DNA from: Mactromeris polynyma
Taxonomy: Eukaryota > Mollusca > Bivalvia > Venerida > Mactridae
Reading direction: 5' to 3'
Length of the DNA: 64,000 bases
NCBI GenBank assembly: GCA_032209605.1
Contig: JASFXZ010000005.1
Coordinates: forward strand, 23,858,905-23,922,904
In this document: positions 34,310 to 46,086 of the stretch, one piece after another
Position numbering within the stretch: position 1 is the first letter of the stretch
How the letters are laid out: each line of letters opens with the position of its first letter
The notes under the pieces: generated by a model
Seen by the model: the letters and a program-made list of their open reading frames with translations, nothing else
What the model was told of the DNA's origin: nothing
Databases searched by the model: none
Translations under genes and position numbers: made by a program

Positions 34310-34865
34310 GTAGTGTCTATTTGTTTATGTAAGGTAAGGGACAAAGCAGGTGTTGTTAGAATTGATGAGATAGTTGCTAGTCTACCCGGAAATCATGAAT
34401 AGAGCCTGGTCATCCACAGTATGCATCGGTAAAGTACAGATTACTGTCACAAACTGCTTGTAGTATGATGGACGGAAACGATTTCCTGTTTATATTGTTT
34501 TCGGCATATTGTTTTGGGGTTTGGATAGGAATATGACTGACGTCGACGGCGTCTATTACGCCAAATCCTTTAAAAGAATTTGGCCATTTAATCACAGATG
34601 GTAGTATGTGTTTGCATATCATCTCTGCAACATATTTCACAATAACATGAACGGTAGTCTCACAAACACCAAACAGGTCAGCAATGACTTGCAATGTATG
34701 GAGACATGAAACATATTTCACATAGATAGATAAGTTGTTTTTTTCTGGTTCAATTTTCATTTGTTTGCATCTGTTGGCTAAAACATGAGAAAGCTCTGCA
34801 ATCAGTTGATTTAAGAATGTTCTGCTCATACGAAAGCGATCTTTAAAGTCATCGATGCTATACAT
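34310..34865 (-). pseudogene. PIF/Harbinger transposase (DDE_Tnp_4), disabled
   Basis: The minus-strand frame reads 'YSIDDFKDRFRMSRTFLNQL', then a helix-turn-helix-like region ('LQVIADLFGVCETTVHVIVK'), then the catalytic block 'GFGVIDAVDVSHIPI' (family form GaIDGtHi.i) and 'AVCDSNLYFTDAYCG'. The next codon is TGA where the family has Trp. The frame continues 'PGSIHDFRV' before another TAG, matching the usual YCGWPGSvHDsrv block. The transposase is therefore inactive. An N-terminal piece may lie at 35050-35146 (MATTVALISEILEENN..), separated by the hairpin element at 34866-34945. Confidence 0.85.
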
Positions 34866-34945
34866 CGTATAGCCACTCCGCTATTAAGACCATTTAGCAA
34901 AAGTACGGAAGGTGGTCTTAATAGCGGAATTCTACTGTATATAAT
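34866..34945 (-). mobile_element. Tigger/ISL2EU-like terminal hairpin
   Basis: The minus strand reads TACAGTAGAATTCCGCTATT and AAGACC, then 22 bases, then GGTCTTAATAGCGGAGTGG. The 14-base stem CCGCTATTAAGACC is perfect. It has the same architecture as 19034-19118. It abuts the transposase fragment at 34865 and may be a terminal part of that element or a later insertion splitting it. Confidence 0.55.
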
Positions 34946-34949
34946 TTGG

Positions 34950-36190
34950 AAATATGTCAAGCATTGATATAACATGCTTTCATAATTTATTAAAATCCAC
35001 TATACGACCATGACAAGTTGTATGTTTGTGAATTAATAATATTACACAACGTTACATTAGTCAAAACGGGTAAGAGATAATCTATATTGTTGTTTTCTTC
35101 CAATATTTCCGAAATTAGAGCTACTGTTGTCGCCATATTGATGGAAACTATGAAGGAAACCATGCATTTGTTTCGTAAAGTAAAACTATTGAAACCGGTT
35201 TTAGTTTTTCTCAAAACTGCTCGAACCCTTGAAACCGGAACTGAAACTAGTTTGTTACCAACAAAAACGCTCTAAGTTAATTCCAGAGTACTTTTTTTCG
35301 CCTCTATATCTATATAGCATTGGTAACTGTTTTAAAGTTAAAAAAAATACCATTTTACTTTTATTTTAAATAAAAGGAAAAATATTTGAATGAATGGGGA
35401 ATATTGAAACATTACAAAACCGTTTGCATTTATTTGATATCTTTAACGGATAAAAAAGTTATACTAATTTAAAGCTAACATCCTTCATAGTTCTATATAG
35501 GCATTTTTGCGCGGTATCGATTATCGGATGATGAGAATTCTGCCACTTAATAATGGTTTGAAAACTGTACAAACTTAGGTTTGAAATGCAATACCAAATG
35601 GTGTCGTCTTGCAGTTTTTCCGTTTATCGCCTGTCGAGAGATCGAGCGAGACTTCGTTCAATCGTCCATATTAGTTCCGCATTTGTGGTGTTCCAAAGTA
35701 GTTTAATACCGGATGATTGGTTTGTTTTCAAACGGGTTATTCATACAATATGGTAAGTGATCTGATCAAATATAATGTAAAATTACGTAGTTTGAAGAAC
35801 TGTATAGCTGTATATGCTTTATACAATCGGTACATTAAAACAATAGGTATAAAAACAGGAGAAAAAAGAATTACATGTAGTTTCGATTTCGATTTCAAAA
35901 TTGAATTGAAGCGGAAGAATAATTGCATTTTTAATTTATGTGTGAAAATAAAGCTGTCAAGTTAGCAACACTTTTGCATTTGACTTGTTTGTACACAAAA
36001 TATAGGTGTGTGTGTGGCGATAGTTTGTTCAACTTATGAACCATCCGGTGAAAAAATAAGTTTTAGATATGCATAAATTTGGGATTCCAAATATTTATAA
36101 TAAGTATGAAATGGCGTTCTGAAAATTACATTTCTATATATAATTTTGGAATCCCAATATGTGTGCATGTATATAGACATCACGCGATAA
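34950..36190. other. Gene-free stretch, possible transposase N-terminus
   Basis: On the minus strand, 35146 to about 35050 encodes MATTVALISEILEENNN.., plausible as the N-terminus of the Harbinger transposase downstream. The rest shows no supported gene; the 35717-35965 frame is AT-driven. Confidence 0.3.
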
Positions 36191-36193
36191 AAG

Positions 36194-36295
36194 CAGGCCC
36201 GGATCCAGAAATTTAAGACTGGGGGGGCCAATCATGAGGACCAATGATCCCTCCCTGAAGGGGGGTCCGGGGGAACCCCCCTGAAGATTTGAACA
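36194..36295 (+). mobile_element. hAT-like element end (CAGGCCCGG)
   Basis: Begins CAGGCCCGGATCCAGAAATT and is followed by a G-rich '..ggggggccaatc' and 'ggggggtccgggggaacccc' block. This is a widespread type of invertebrate hAT-like terminus. The other end was not located. A similar end, in reverse, is at about 46490-46543. Confidence 0.4.
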
Positions 36296-36553
36296 ATATA
36301 GGTGTGAAATGGTGGCGTCTGGTGCATTTCAGGGTCTAAAATTTGAGGACTCATTCATGAGAATTGCACTAGTATTATTTTGTTAAAAATACAAAATCTA
36401 CCAAATTATACAAGTACCAACTTTTTAAAAAATGTCCTGGGGACATCAATTCCTCTACCAACCCCAGTCAGATCTGGCTGCGCAGCAGCAGAAAATTAAA
36501 GATGAAAAAAAAGAAACTTCGTGTGATGTCAAATTATCATTATTGTACCTTTA

Positions 36554-38184
36554 GGCCACACCAAATTGATTTATAGTTCGTCGGATTTACCGCTCCTTTA
36601 AAATGCAAGAGTAGAAAATAAAATAAAAAATTACCCGCTCGCACCTCCGTCAAAAATCAAATTTTATTTTTTGCTGTGCGCGAAATTCGGCGCTAATAAA
36701 GGCAACTTTTCGCATTTAAAGGTACTCTCATTCATTTAATTACCTTTTGGAACAAATGCTACCGTTTGCTGAAGCGTTCGGGAGATCCCTAGAGTTCCGA
36801 AAATCGTCTGTCCAATATTTAAAGCTTTTAAGAGTAGTCGTTCTTGAATGTCGTTCGTAACATCTTTTCATTGGCTTCCAAATTCAATAAATAAATCGCT
36901 TTGCATTTCACACATGGTGTCGTGATAATATTACAGTTAGCTCCTCTAAACTGGCCCACAATTAACATCAATGATATAATCTGTCATTAAAATCACATCT
37001 GTACATCCTTAAAGACGACAACGATATTAAATATATGCCTAGCAACCGTAGTTAACACTCCCACAATGCATTGTAAACATGGGAGTACCTACAAGGATCG
37101 TAGACAATGTGGAGGAAATTTATATTCAATGCATCAAAACTTTATAGGCTAAATGAACTTTGATACACACACAGACATTTAAAGGTTTGGGATACTTGTG
37201 CAACATGAAATACTTGTGACAAGCTTGGAAAATCATACGAATACTGGAAAATTCATGCAGTCGCGAAAACAGATGACAATAGAAAATGTAAACGAATTCG
37301 GATAGAATAAAGCGAGCATGGAGCTGTATAATATGTGTTTGGTCAGTCTATAATTCTGATCAACACATATGTGTACGATTCGATGCTTCGTTATAAACAT
37401 CTTGATTGGAAAAATGCATTAATATAGGTAAGAAGAAAAGCCTCACAACTAGAAATTAGAAAACAAAATGGTAAGCCCCCTTACTCTGAGGCTTTACAAT
37501 ATAACCATTATTGTGTCCAAAACAGAGGAAATCAGATGGAACTGAAATTCTGAAGTTGGCTGTTGAAATTCAGCCAAGACTAACATGGTGCTATTGAACA
37601 TAACACTTTTAAACTTGAAATGCCATAAGAAGACTAGCTATACACTTTTCACATGGTTAAGAATCGCCCTGTCAGTCGGTGTGTCCAGGTATTTAATATT
37701 TAGTTTAAGGCAAGATATACTCAGTTCTCAAGGAAAAGTAACTTGGCAAACATAGTAATCAGATGTGTGGATGTGTAAGACATCTAATGCATATTATCCA
37801 TGAAGGTACTTTTAAGGAGAATTTATGACCCATTACACAAACTAGTTGTGCATCTCATGGTAACATTCAAGTCAAAGTGGGTAGCTCACATACGCACAAG
37901 GTGCTTAATGCAAGCTTATGTAGTTGCCTGATGTCTAGTTTTAAGTTTGCAACCAGCATTTCTCAATGTTTTTGTATTTTCTACTCATTAAAAAGAATAG
38001 AATTGGGAAAAAAGCGCCGTCAGTAAAATATTGAGAAATATAACAAAAATAAAATTGTAAAAAAACCCTCGCCGCCTGTGAAATTTTGAGAAGTAAAAAA
38101 TAAAATTAAAAATAAAATTTCGCTCGCTCGCCCCATCTTTTTCTTCAAAAAATCCGAAGAACTACTGATCAATTTGGTGTGGCC
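36554..38184 (+). mobile_element. Complete 1631-bp non-autonomous PIF/Harbinger-type element
   Basis: The terminal inverted repeats GGCCACACCAAATTGAT.. (36554-36586) and their mirror (38152-38184) match at 29 of 33 positions. They are flanked by the direct repeat TTA at 36551-36553 and 38185-38187. TTA (TWA) target duplications and GG-starting TIRs are typical of PIF/Harbinger. Subterminal AT-rich blocks with 'cgctcgctcgcc' occur at both ends. No transposase frame remains. A second copy is split by the LINE (48720-48852 plus 57081-58450). Confidence 0.88.
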
Positions 38185-38189
38185 TTACT

Positions 38190-39680
38190 AGTATTACATG
38201 ATAGTTCTTTTTAAACAAATTTTTAAGAAAATGTGAAAATTAATATGAAAGGAGGCTTATTCGGGATTTTTTTTGCAAAACTTCAGGCCCAAGTATTACA
38301 TTCCCTTCCTTAAATTATTGAATTGACTAAATTTATTTTAAGAAAACTTAAATGAATTCAGTAGAGCTAATATCAGGTTTGAAATTTTTACAACTCCCCA
38401 TCAATTCTTTATCACTAAACACCACCACCACGACAGACCTCTGTTACGTACAAGTACAAAAGTTGCTGCAGAATGCAGCAAAATGGAGGTTGCACGGCGA
38501 TCAAAGTTGAGCAAAAATGAGGTAGTCAAAGTTAACAAGTTGACATATATTGTCAACCTTATTGCATCAAATTTTAATGCCAGTAATTTTTGATGTTGTA
38601 ATTGATTTAGTAGTGCAAAATAAGCCTTTATTGCAAAATTATATGCAATATATATAAATTGCAACTAATTAAAACAGGAATATAAGAAAGATAATTTTGT
38701 AGAAAATGACTTGACCGTTTTCAAATTATTGGTCTGAGATCATTAATGAAGCATTTAAATAGTACAAACAATATTAATTGTATAACAGCATGTTATTTTT
38801 TTATAAGTATGTAAAACAAATACATTCAGAGTCATTACTATGTGTTTTATCTATGTCTGTCACACCTCAGTCCATCCAGCTTAGAATAGATACCAATAAT
38901 ATAGATACAATATGCTCTTTCTCATAATGTCATGTCATGAGTTGTATACTGAGAATGTAGAGACACACTTGTTTGGATTTCAACCCAACATTTGCTGCCG
39001 TCTGTGATATAAGCAACCACTATTATCAATCCTTTGGTTAGCTATGTGTTTAACTGTAGTATTACAAAGCTTGTTGAAAAAATCACAAGTCTCTACAAAT
39101 GGTACTTTTCCCAACCTGATATTTTTCCTCAAAAGCATGCACATACAAACCTAGATGAAACAACAGCTTAGCACTTGTGATTAGTATATAGATAGTGCCA
39201 TATCTAGATAACCAAGTTGAAAAAAACAATACACACACTATATACCAGTGATTACAATTTTATTCAAATAGAACTGCATTTCAAATCCTAAATTTCAAGA
39301 TTGATAGAAAACTGTCAACTAGTTTATGTACTACACAATTGTTTACTTAGTCAATCACAGATTGTAATTATTTCAGTAACAAAATGTTAATTGGATTTAA
39401 AATGTACAAGGAAAACTTCAAGAGTATTTTCCAAGAAGTATTTATGACTTGTAGACCACTGTTTGTAAATTTACAGCCTATTTCTTGTTGTACCCGAGGT
39501 GACTTTTATGAAGCATCTTGTAAATATATCATGAAAACCTGAAACGATAAAGTGATAGCAGAAAAAGAGTCATTACATTTGTATTATGTAATTGATGTGT
39601 GTAAAAAGCTTTTCAAGCCCTACATTGGGTACATGTTTTCTCCTAGAATTACTTATATGTGGCAGGGGTGTTTGACGATT
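38190..39680. other. Gene-free stretch
   Basis: No supported gene. From about 38300 to 41400 the words look like ordinary intergenic or intronic DNA with few repeats. Confidence 0.4.
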
Positions 39681-39684
39681 GAGC

Positions 39685-40065
39685 CTCAAATGCTGGAAGA
39701 TGGAGAATTGAAGTGGTGTGGGGTTAGGCGGCAACCTGGTAAGCCGTACTCGTATTTAGGAGGTCTTCGGTTCAAGTCCAATATTTGGTGCAGTTTTTCC
39801 CCTTGAATGACTTAAATGGTCTCAAATGCTGGAAGAGGGAGAAGTGAAGTGGTGTGGGGTAAGGCGGCAACCTGGTAAGCTGTACTAGTATTTAGGAGGT
39901 CTTTGGTTCAAGTCAAATATTGGGTCCAGTTTTTCCTATTGAATTACTTAAATGGTGGCAACGGTGTTTGCCAGCCCACAGTGGTTGAGCCTAAATGCTT
40001 AAATGAGGAAGAGTGTTGTGGTGTGGAGTAAGAGAGCCGCCCACGGTGGTTGAGCCTTAAATGCA
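39685..40065 (+). repeat. tRNA-like SINE-type unit, tandemly duplicated
   Basis: 'ctcaaatgctggaaga' starts at 39685 and 39821, 136 bp apart. Each unit contains 'ggcggcaacctggtaagc' (A-box-like) and 'ggtcttcggttcaagtcc' (B-box, consensus GGTTCRANTCC). Shorter, decayed units follow at about 39990 and 40050. Internal pol III boxes suggest a tRNA-derived SINE. No intact tRNA cloverleaf is claimed. Confidence 0.6.
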
Positions 40066-40069
40066 TGAA

Positions 40070-41440
40070 GGGGGATGGGTGCTGTGTAATAGGGTTATAA
40101 ATGAGAAAACATATTGCAGAAGAAGTTTGCTCATACCATTATAAGCGCTGAATTCCAGACATTCCACACCGAAGTCATTTCTTTCCTTAAGACCTTTCAC
40201 ACCCCAATTTTGATAGACCCTAGACTTTTCACTCCCACTTTCAGTATAATCAAATTTTTGTGAATTACATTATTAATATGATGTTTATTCTAAAATCAGA
40301 TTGTTGATTTATAGATCAAAATTCCTTTATCTTCATGTTAAAAAAACAGTGTGATTTAATCAACACCTTTTGACTTGTTAAGAATGATGTGATTTAAATC
40401 AAGCATCTCTAGTCTCCTTATCAACAGACTCTGATCCAGTGGGACTCTAAGGTACATCCTTTCAATATTGGTGATAAAAGTCAATATTTTCAGATTAGAT
40501 AAATAATTTTATGATCCCTAGTCAAGCAAATAACAAAGAAATAAATTGATGATTTCATATACCTATGATGTATATGATACACATGCACTACTCAGCATGG
40601 TAAAAAATAATGCCCAATTATTACCATGTTTCAACCACCATGTGTAAAAAATACATTTGAATAAATCTCCTTATTTCTGTTTGAACAACAACATCTAGTT
40701 TAATGTCACAGCTAAGTAACTGATTATAGTAATGAGCAGTGTATATAAACATTTTTATGCCCCCACTGTAAGGCAAATAAGAAGTGACAATGAAGTATTG
40801 CTTGTTAAAATAGAATTATACAATGTCTAATGAAATAAATAGTTTGAGAAAACAATGTATAATTTCATACCTCAACAAACAATGCAAACTTTTACTTTTG
40901 AAATTAAAATCAAAAGAAGCTGCAATATATGATTTGTTAAATGACTGAACATCAAAAATAGCTTTAAAAGTAATTAAAGGCAATTTAATCAACGTAATCA
41001 GTTTGATATATATATATATATGTTCACTTCTTTGTATGTATTTTTCAGCCAAATTTCAATAATTATACTTAAATACGTTTTAGAAGTATTAGAAATTAGA
41101 TTTATACATATCATTTTATATTATCACCCCTATTATTCCTTTAGTCTCAGTTATAATGCATGTATTTAAATACAGGTGAGCCCTCTCAATATATAACACA
41201 TTGCTTAGACTATTCACCCCCAAAATGGGGATAAAAAGTCTTGGAAGGCAGTGTTTTCACTCAGCTGTTATAATTGAGGGCCATTATGAAGTCCTAGTTT
41301 TCACATCTGAGGGTCATTTCCAAATATTGGGGTCATACAGGAATACAGCTGCATTTTTTAAAAGAAACTTTGTTCCACTGATAACAGTGGTTATACAATT
41401 AATTACTGATTACTATTCTCTCTGTCAATCTTTCTTTGTT
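40070..41440. other. Gene-free stretch
   Basis: No supported gene; a short (TA)n run lies at about 41009-41022. Confidence 0.4.
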
Positions 41441-41445
41441 GTTGA

Positions 41446-41625
41446 ACCTCTTGCGAGGAATTGGACAATATTGCGCGTCAAGCCGCTAAGAATAGTTAAA
41501 AGAGGTAAAAGTATAGCCAAGAATTTAAAAACATAGAAGTAGGAATGGTATAAAAATGTAAGTGCTATTAACAGTTTAAAAACAGGTTGGAATGAAGTAA
41601 ATGTGATAACTTGAAGGTTGTTTTT
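41446..41625 (-). mobile_element. Truncated LINE copy, 3' UTR only
   Basis: Matches the 3' non-coding end of the LINE at 42245-44050 in the same orientation: 'cgcgtcaagccgct', 'gttaaaag.ggtaaaagtat' and 'attaacagtttaaaaacagg' are shared. Extreme 5' truncation is usual for LINE insertions. Confidence 0.75.
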
Positions 41626-42244
41626 AGTCAATATATGTCCCCCAAAATCAATTTATAGGATTAAAAGTAAAAATACTGCAAACAGTGCAACTCGGTCAAA
41701 AACATCTGACCAAAACATGGTGACTTTAAGCACAACTAGACTCCATACCGAAAACTCCTGTGGTGTTTTGTTAAAATCTAATCAGTGATATTGGAGATGA
41801 AGAGCAGACAACTTCTCCATATCAACTTTATGTAGAAGAACAACAAAGGGTCATAACTAAGTAAAAAATCATCCAAGTGGAATTTGCTGATGATATGTGA
41901 AACTAGAGTTAATGCCGTCAATCTTGTGAAATTTCATTGAAATTCATGCAGGGGTCAACATTCTCTATGCCCACTGGTCTATTACTTAAGGTCAGAACAA
42001 AACACTTTTGCTAGTTTCTGCTTTAAATGTTAATATAGCTTGAGGGTGTAGTTTACATGTACTACATGTATATTCTTACCTGATGGCTATCTTCCAAACA
42101 GCTGCAGTGCACAACCCCTACTGACTTATCAAGGACAAACTCGACAACAACAAACTGATGGCTCATTCTATTCAAAATAAAATATGTAATTATGTAAGAA
42201 TGGGCACTGTGCAGGTGATCTAAATAAGAAAAGGCTTGCCTCTA

Positions 42245-44050
42245 TATCTATCTATCTATCGATATTGTCAAACCTCTTTCGAGGACTTAGACAAGTTGTG
42301 CGCGTCAAGCCGCTGAGGAAAGTTAAAAGAAGTAAAAGTATGGTCATCAAAATAAAGTATGAGTGATAAAAAAAATGTTAATGATATTAACAGTTTAAAA
42401 ACAGGTGGGAATGCAGTCATGGTAAGATGGTATGTTCAATGTTACTAATAGCAACATTAAACTGTACCAGGGTGGGGAGACATGGAATATAAGGGGGTAG
42501 ACTGTTCCAATGATGAACAGTCCGGGGAAAGAATGTGTATTTGTAGTAGTCTTTGGTTGCAGGAATTAGTCTGTACGACAGGGTGTGGTAGTGGCGGGAT
42601 ACTCTAGTTAGAGGGGTGAGATAACCTTGGATGGGGACTGCAACCAAATCATTTCTTATTTTGTACATAAGGGACAGTCTAGAGTCAATGCGTCTGAAGT
42701 CTAACCTGCGCCACTTCAGACTATCTAGCATTTCCGTAACACTAGATGTGCGTCCAAAGTCAGACATCGCCCAGCGGGCTGCCCTTCTTTGGACTGACTC
42801 TAGCTGATATATAAGGGACTGGGAAAAGGGAGACCAGATTTCTGAACCATATTCCAGCTGGGGTCGTACTAGGGTCTGGTAAGCCATGGATTTCAGTGGG
42901 GTTGATTTTGTTTTTAAGTTTCTACGAAGAAAGCCTAGAGTTTGATTTGCTTTTGTAGTTGACCTATTTATGTGGGTGTCCCATGAAAGATCACTGGAGA
43001 TATCTACTCCAAGGTATCTTGCTGAGGTGACAGATTCAAGGAGGGTATTATGGAGGAAGTATTGTGAGGGTATAGTATGTTTTCTCCTGGTGATGTGGAT
43101 GACTTGGCATTTGGAAGGATTGAACTCCATATCCCAGTCGATCTCCCACTGTTCAAGTCTTTTCAGATCATTTTGAAGGGTTTGGGACTGTTTAACCGTG
43201 GTGAGGGCCATATATATTGCAGTGTCATCTGCAAATAGGCGGACTTTTGACTCAATGTTTTGTGGGAGATCATTTATGTATGCGAGAAAGAGCAGGGGTC
43301 CAAGTACGGACCCCTGTGGGACACCCGAAGAAACTGGGATCGGATCAGAGCTTGTACCATTAAGGACAACGGACTGTTGGCGATTATCAAGGAAGCTCTT
43401 TATCCATTTAAGGGTTTGACCTCGTATTCCATAGTTATGGATTTTTAGAAGGACTTTCTCATGGCTCACTTTATCAAATGCCTTGCTAAAGTCTAATAGA
43501 ATCAGGTCAACTTGTTCCTTGTTGTACACTGATTTAACAAGGTCATCAACCAGCATAATTAATTGAGTCACACAAGATCTTTTTTCCCTGAAACCATGTT
43601 GGAGTTGATATAGAATACCAAGATTGGTAAAATGTTTGGATATTGATGAGGATACTATGTGTTCCAGGGTCTTACATAACACACAAGTTAAGGAGATGGG
43701 CCTGTAATTTGCTGGGTTTGACCTGTCACCCTTCTTATAGACAGGCGCAACATTTGCATTTTTCCATTGGGATGGTAGGGATCCCTCATCAATGGATTTT
43801 TGGAAAAGTTTTTCCAGGATTGGTGACAGTTCTAGAGCTAACATTTTAAGGATTACGGGTTTAATTTTATCAGGGCCACATGCCTTATGTGGGTTTAGGT
43901 TTGACAGAAGTTTTTCAATACCATTTGCACTGATAAGTATATCAGGCATTTTAAGGTAGCTATTGCTGGTTTCGGGTGGTGACTGTTGGTTTATATCTGA
44001 TAGATCTTGGAGTTTCATTTTGCAGTAAGAGGCGAGGTCTAGGTCTATAC
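42245..44050 (-). mobile_element. 5'-truncated CR1/Jockey-group LINE
   Basis: Contains the RT frame at 42417-44018, a 3' UTR of about 150 bp and a 3' tail of (TAGA)n microsatellite (plus-strand 'tatctatctatctatc' at about 42246). The open frame upstream of 44018 continues only about 10 codons before a stop, and no endonuclease domain is present, so it was truncated at insertion. A 3' microsatellite in place of poly(A) is typical of the CR1/L2 side of the tree. Confidence 0.88.
42417..44018 (-). CDS. LINE ORF2 fragment: reverse transcriptase, intact frame
   Basis: 533 codons without interruption. RT motifs in order are: 'KACGPDKI' (45-52), 'YKKGDRSNPANYRPISL' (94-110), 'HGFREKRSC' (141-149), 'LILLDFSKAFDKV' (172-184, catalytic Asp177), 'SGVPQGSVLGPLLF' (231-244) and the catalytic 'LFADD' (261-265). 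The thumb and a conserved LINE tail ('FFPRTVHHWNSLP') follow. Family role: reverse transcription of the element RNA at the nicked target. The apurinic-type endonuclease domain that should precede it is missing, so it cannot move alone. The Met at 44018 is probably just the first internal Met of a longer ancestral ORF. The absence of stops over 1.6 kb suggests a fairly young insertion. Confidence 0.92.
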   Translation of the reverse strand: MKLQDLSDINQQSPPETSNSYLKMPDILISANGIEKLLSNLNPHKACGPDKIKPVILKMLALELSPILEKLFQKSIDEGSLPSQWKNANVAPVYKKGDRSNPANYRPISLTCVLCKTLEHIVSSSISKHFTNLGILYQLQHGFREKRSCVTQLIMLVDDLVKSVYNKEQVDLILLDFSKAFDKVSHEKVLLKIHNYGIRGQTLKWIKSFLDNRQQSVVLNGTSSDPIPVSSGVPQGSVLGPLLFLAYINDLPQNIESKVRLFADDTAIYMALTTVKQSQTLQNDLKRLEQWEIDWDMEFNPSKCQVIHITRRKHTIPSQYFLHNTLLESVTSARYLGVDISSDLSWDTHINRSTTKANQTLGFLRRNLKTKSTPLKSMAYQTLVRPQLEYGSEIWSPFSQSLIYQLESVQRRAARWAMSDFGRTSSVTEMLDSLKWRRLDFRRIDSRLSLMYKIRNDLVAVPIQGYLTPLTRVSRHYHTLSYRLIPATKDYYKYTFFPRTVHHWNSLPPYIPCLPTLVQFNVAISNIEHTILP

Positions 44051-44054
44051 TGGG

Positions 44055-45750
44055 AATTGATAATCACAATTGAAATTCTGAATACTTCGGTTAACATTTT
44101 ATACTGTCGTATGTAAAGATTTTACTTACTTAAAAGTATGCATTATCACAATATTGACAGATTTGGACTTCTAACATTATATGCCATGCATTCCACATTA
44201 TTTAATTAGCTCCATAACTTCACAAATAACTAAAATCTCAGCATTTAGATTTTTTACATATTATAATAAATAAAAGGATACAAATCACTTATTTGACAAC
44301 ATTATAAGAATGATGTTTAAATTTTTTAAGTACATGTTTTAAATGATTTGTTGTCAGAAATATTGTATTGATGACTAGTACTTCTGATTTCATCATTGTT
44401 GGAATGTTTTTTTTGTCCTTTTCCTATTCACAGCAGGAGAATTCAAGAGGAATTTACCAAAAAAAATTTTTTCAAAAATCATTTACTTTTCAGGAGTTTT
44501 TGGCTGTTACAAAAATGAAGTAGTTTTCAAGGAGTAGGCATCAAATTAAAGGACTTCTCAAGACCTGTGTGAACATTGTTTATGAAAAAAGTTAAACTCC
44601 AAAGCAGACTGTTCTGTTCTGTTTTCAGAATGGAAAACAACATAATTTATGTTACACAAATGTATTCACTTGCATGAAATGTAAACAATTATCTGAAAAA
44701 TTAATTAAATGTGGTCAAGCTTAAATGGAAACTGGGATATTTTCATTGCAAAATGGGTTGAAAATGAAATTGGCCAATCTTAACTAGGACCTTAGGTCAC
44801 CTGTGCGCCTTAAATTCTGACACTGACAAAAACATGAAGTTGACAACTAACAGTTGACTTGTACTCAAAATTCACAGCAAAGGTATTCCAATTGACTGCG
44901 TGGGTAAAATTTTATAAATATTCATTAATTCTTTGTTTGTAACATCTGTATAGCCTATAGGCTAAGTTATTAGGCTGTGAGATTAATGGATTAATCATTT
45001 AATGCAGTTATTAAGTTCATCCAGACAAATTCCTTCTAAAATACTTTTGGCGTAAGCATATACATGCTTGTCCGTTCATCCTGCATACTATGAAGGAGGC
45101 GATCGCTACCAGAAAGGCACCATGGTTGTCAACTGGAGTTATTTCTGAAATTAAATTTAACAATGGTCAAACTACATTTGTTCTACATAGCAACTACATT
45201 TTTAAATACATTAGTTAATGCACAATTTAATTTGGCTAAAACAGGCCTATAGTCACAAAATTGATATCCACCAAATGTTTGAATAAAAAACTAAACAGTA
45301 GAAGTTACTAGAACGGTTAGTGGGTAGACAGATTTAACAAAAATGTGGCTCAACCTGGACTAGAACTAAAGGCTCCTGGCAGACTTTGCAAAAGCTACCA
45401 TAGCAAGTAATTCAGTGCGCATAAGAATTTGTTTTCTTATATAAAGCAACTAAAAATCATGAATAATATCAGCGAATAAGAAAAATCAGCAAAAATCATT
45501 TTTAAATCTAAACTATTCACCCCACCCACCTGGAGTAACACTGAAACTGAAAGTTCATGTACAACTATTTCATATTATCCTATCACTTCAAATACAATAT
45601 ACATTTTCTTGATTATGCTTATGCGTATACATTTTATAATATGATTAAATGATTATATTTAACACATACCTGAAGTAGTATTTATTCTGCAAACTATCGA
45701 GGATCGATCGTTGTTTTGACACACCGATATAAGGGGAGATTACTGCGAAT
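44055..45750. other. Gene-free stretch
   Basis: No supported gene or named element on either strand. Confidence 0.4.
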
Positions 45751-45753
45751 TAC

Positions 45754-45822
45754 TAACGATTCGCCACATAACGATTCGCCTCATTTTAATAACGATTCGC
45801 CACAGTTGTATAACGATTCGCC
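45754..45822 (+). repeat. Four-fold TAACGATTCGCC repeat
   Basis: TAACGATTCGCC occurs at 45754, 45769, 45790 and 45811 (spacings 15, 21, 21). It is followed alternately by ACA and TCA. The spacing near two helical turns would suit repeated protein-binding sites, but this is inference. Confidence 0.9.
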
Positions 45823-45917
45823 TCAGTTTTGTATTATGATTATATTTTGATAATACTAATATTAATAACAATTAGTATTATTAAATATGACATATTTGTT
45901 TTGCGTAGGAGATTGAA

Positions 45918-45990
45918 ACGCCATTCGAAAACCTCGGCCAACTACGTAGAGTAACCAAGTGGTACGGTAATATCAGAGAGCTAACGGTTA
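45918..45990 (-). repeat. Relative of the 67-bp mini-insertion at 58983
   Basis: The reverse complement shares 'gtaccactt.gttactctac', 'gaggttttc.gaatg' and 'agctctc.gatatt' with 58983-59049. Flanking CTAACGGTTAATA occurs at about 45981 and again at about 46054, a direct repeat. Confidence 0.7.
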
Positions 45991-46068
45991 ATAACGTCTG
46001 GTTCCCTGCGTACTATAATTCAAATAGTAACAGAGTGTAGAGGCAGGTAATCCAGACTAACGGTTAAT

Positions 46069-46086
46069 ACGGCGCATGCGCGAGCC
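46069..46086. promoter_or_regulatory. NRF1-like GCGCATGCGC site
   Basis: 'cggcgcatgcgcgagcc' fits the animal NRF1 promoter motif. A second, 'atgcgcatgcgcaagg', is at about 48540-48555. Neither could be tied to a gene start. Confidence 0.3.
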
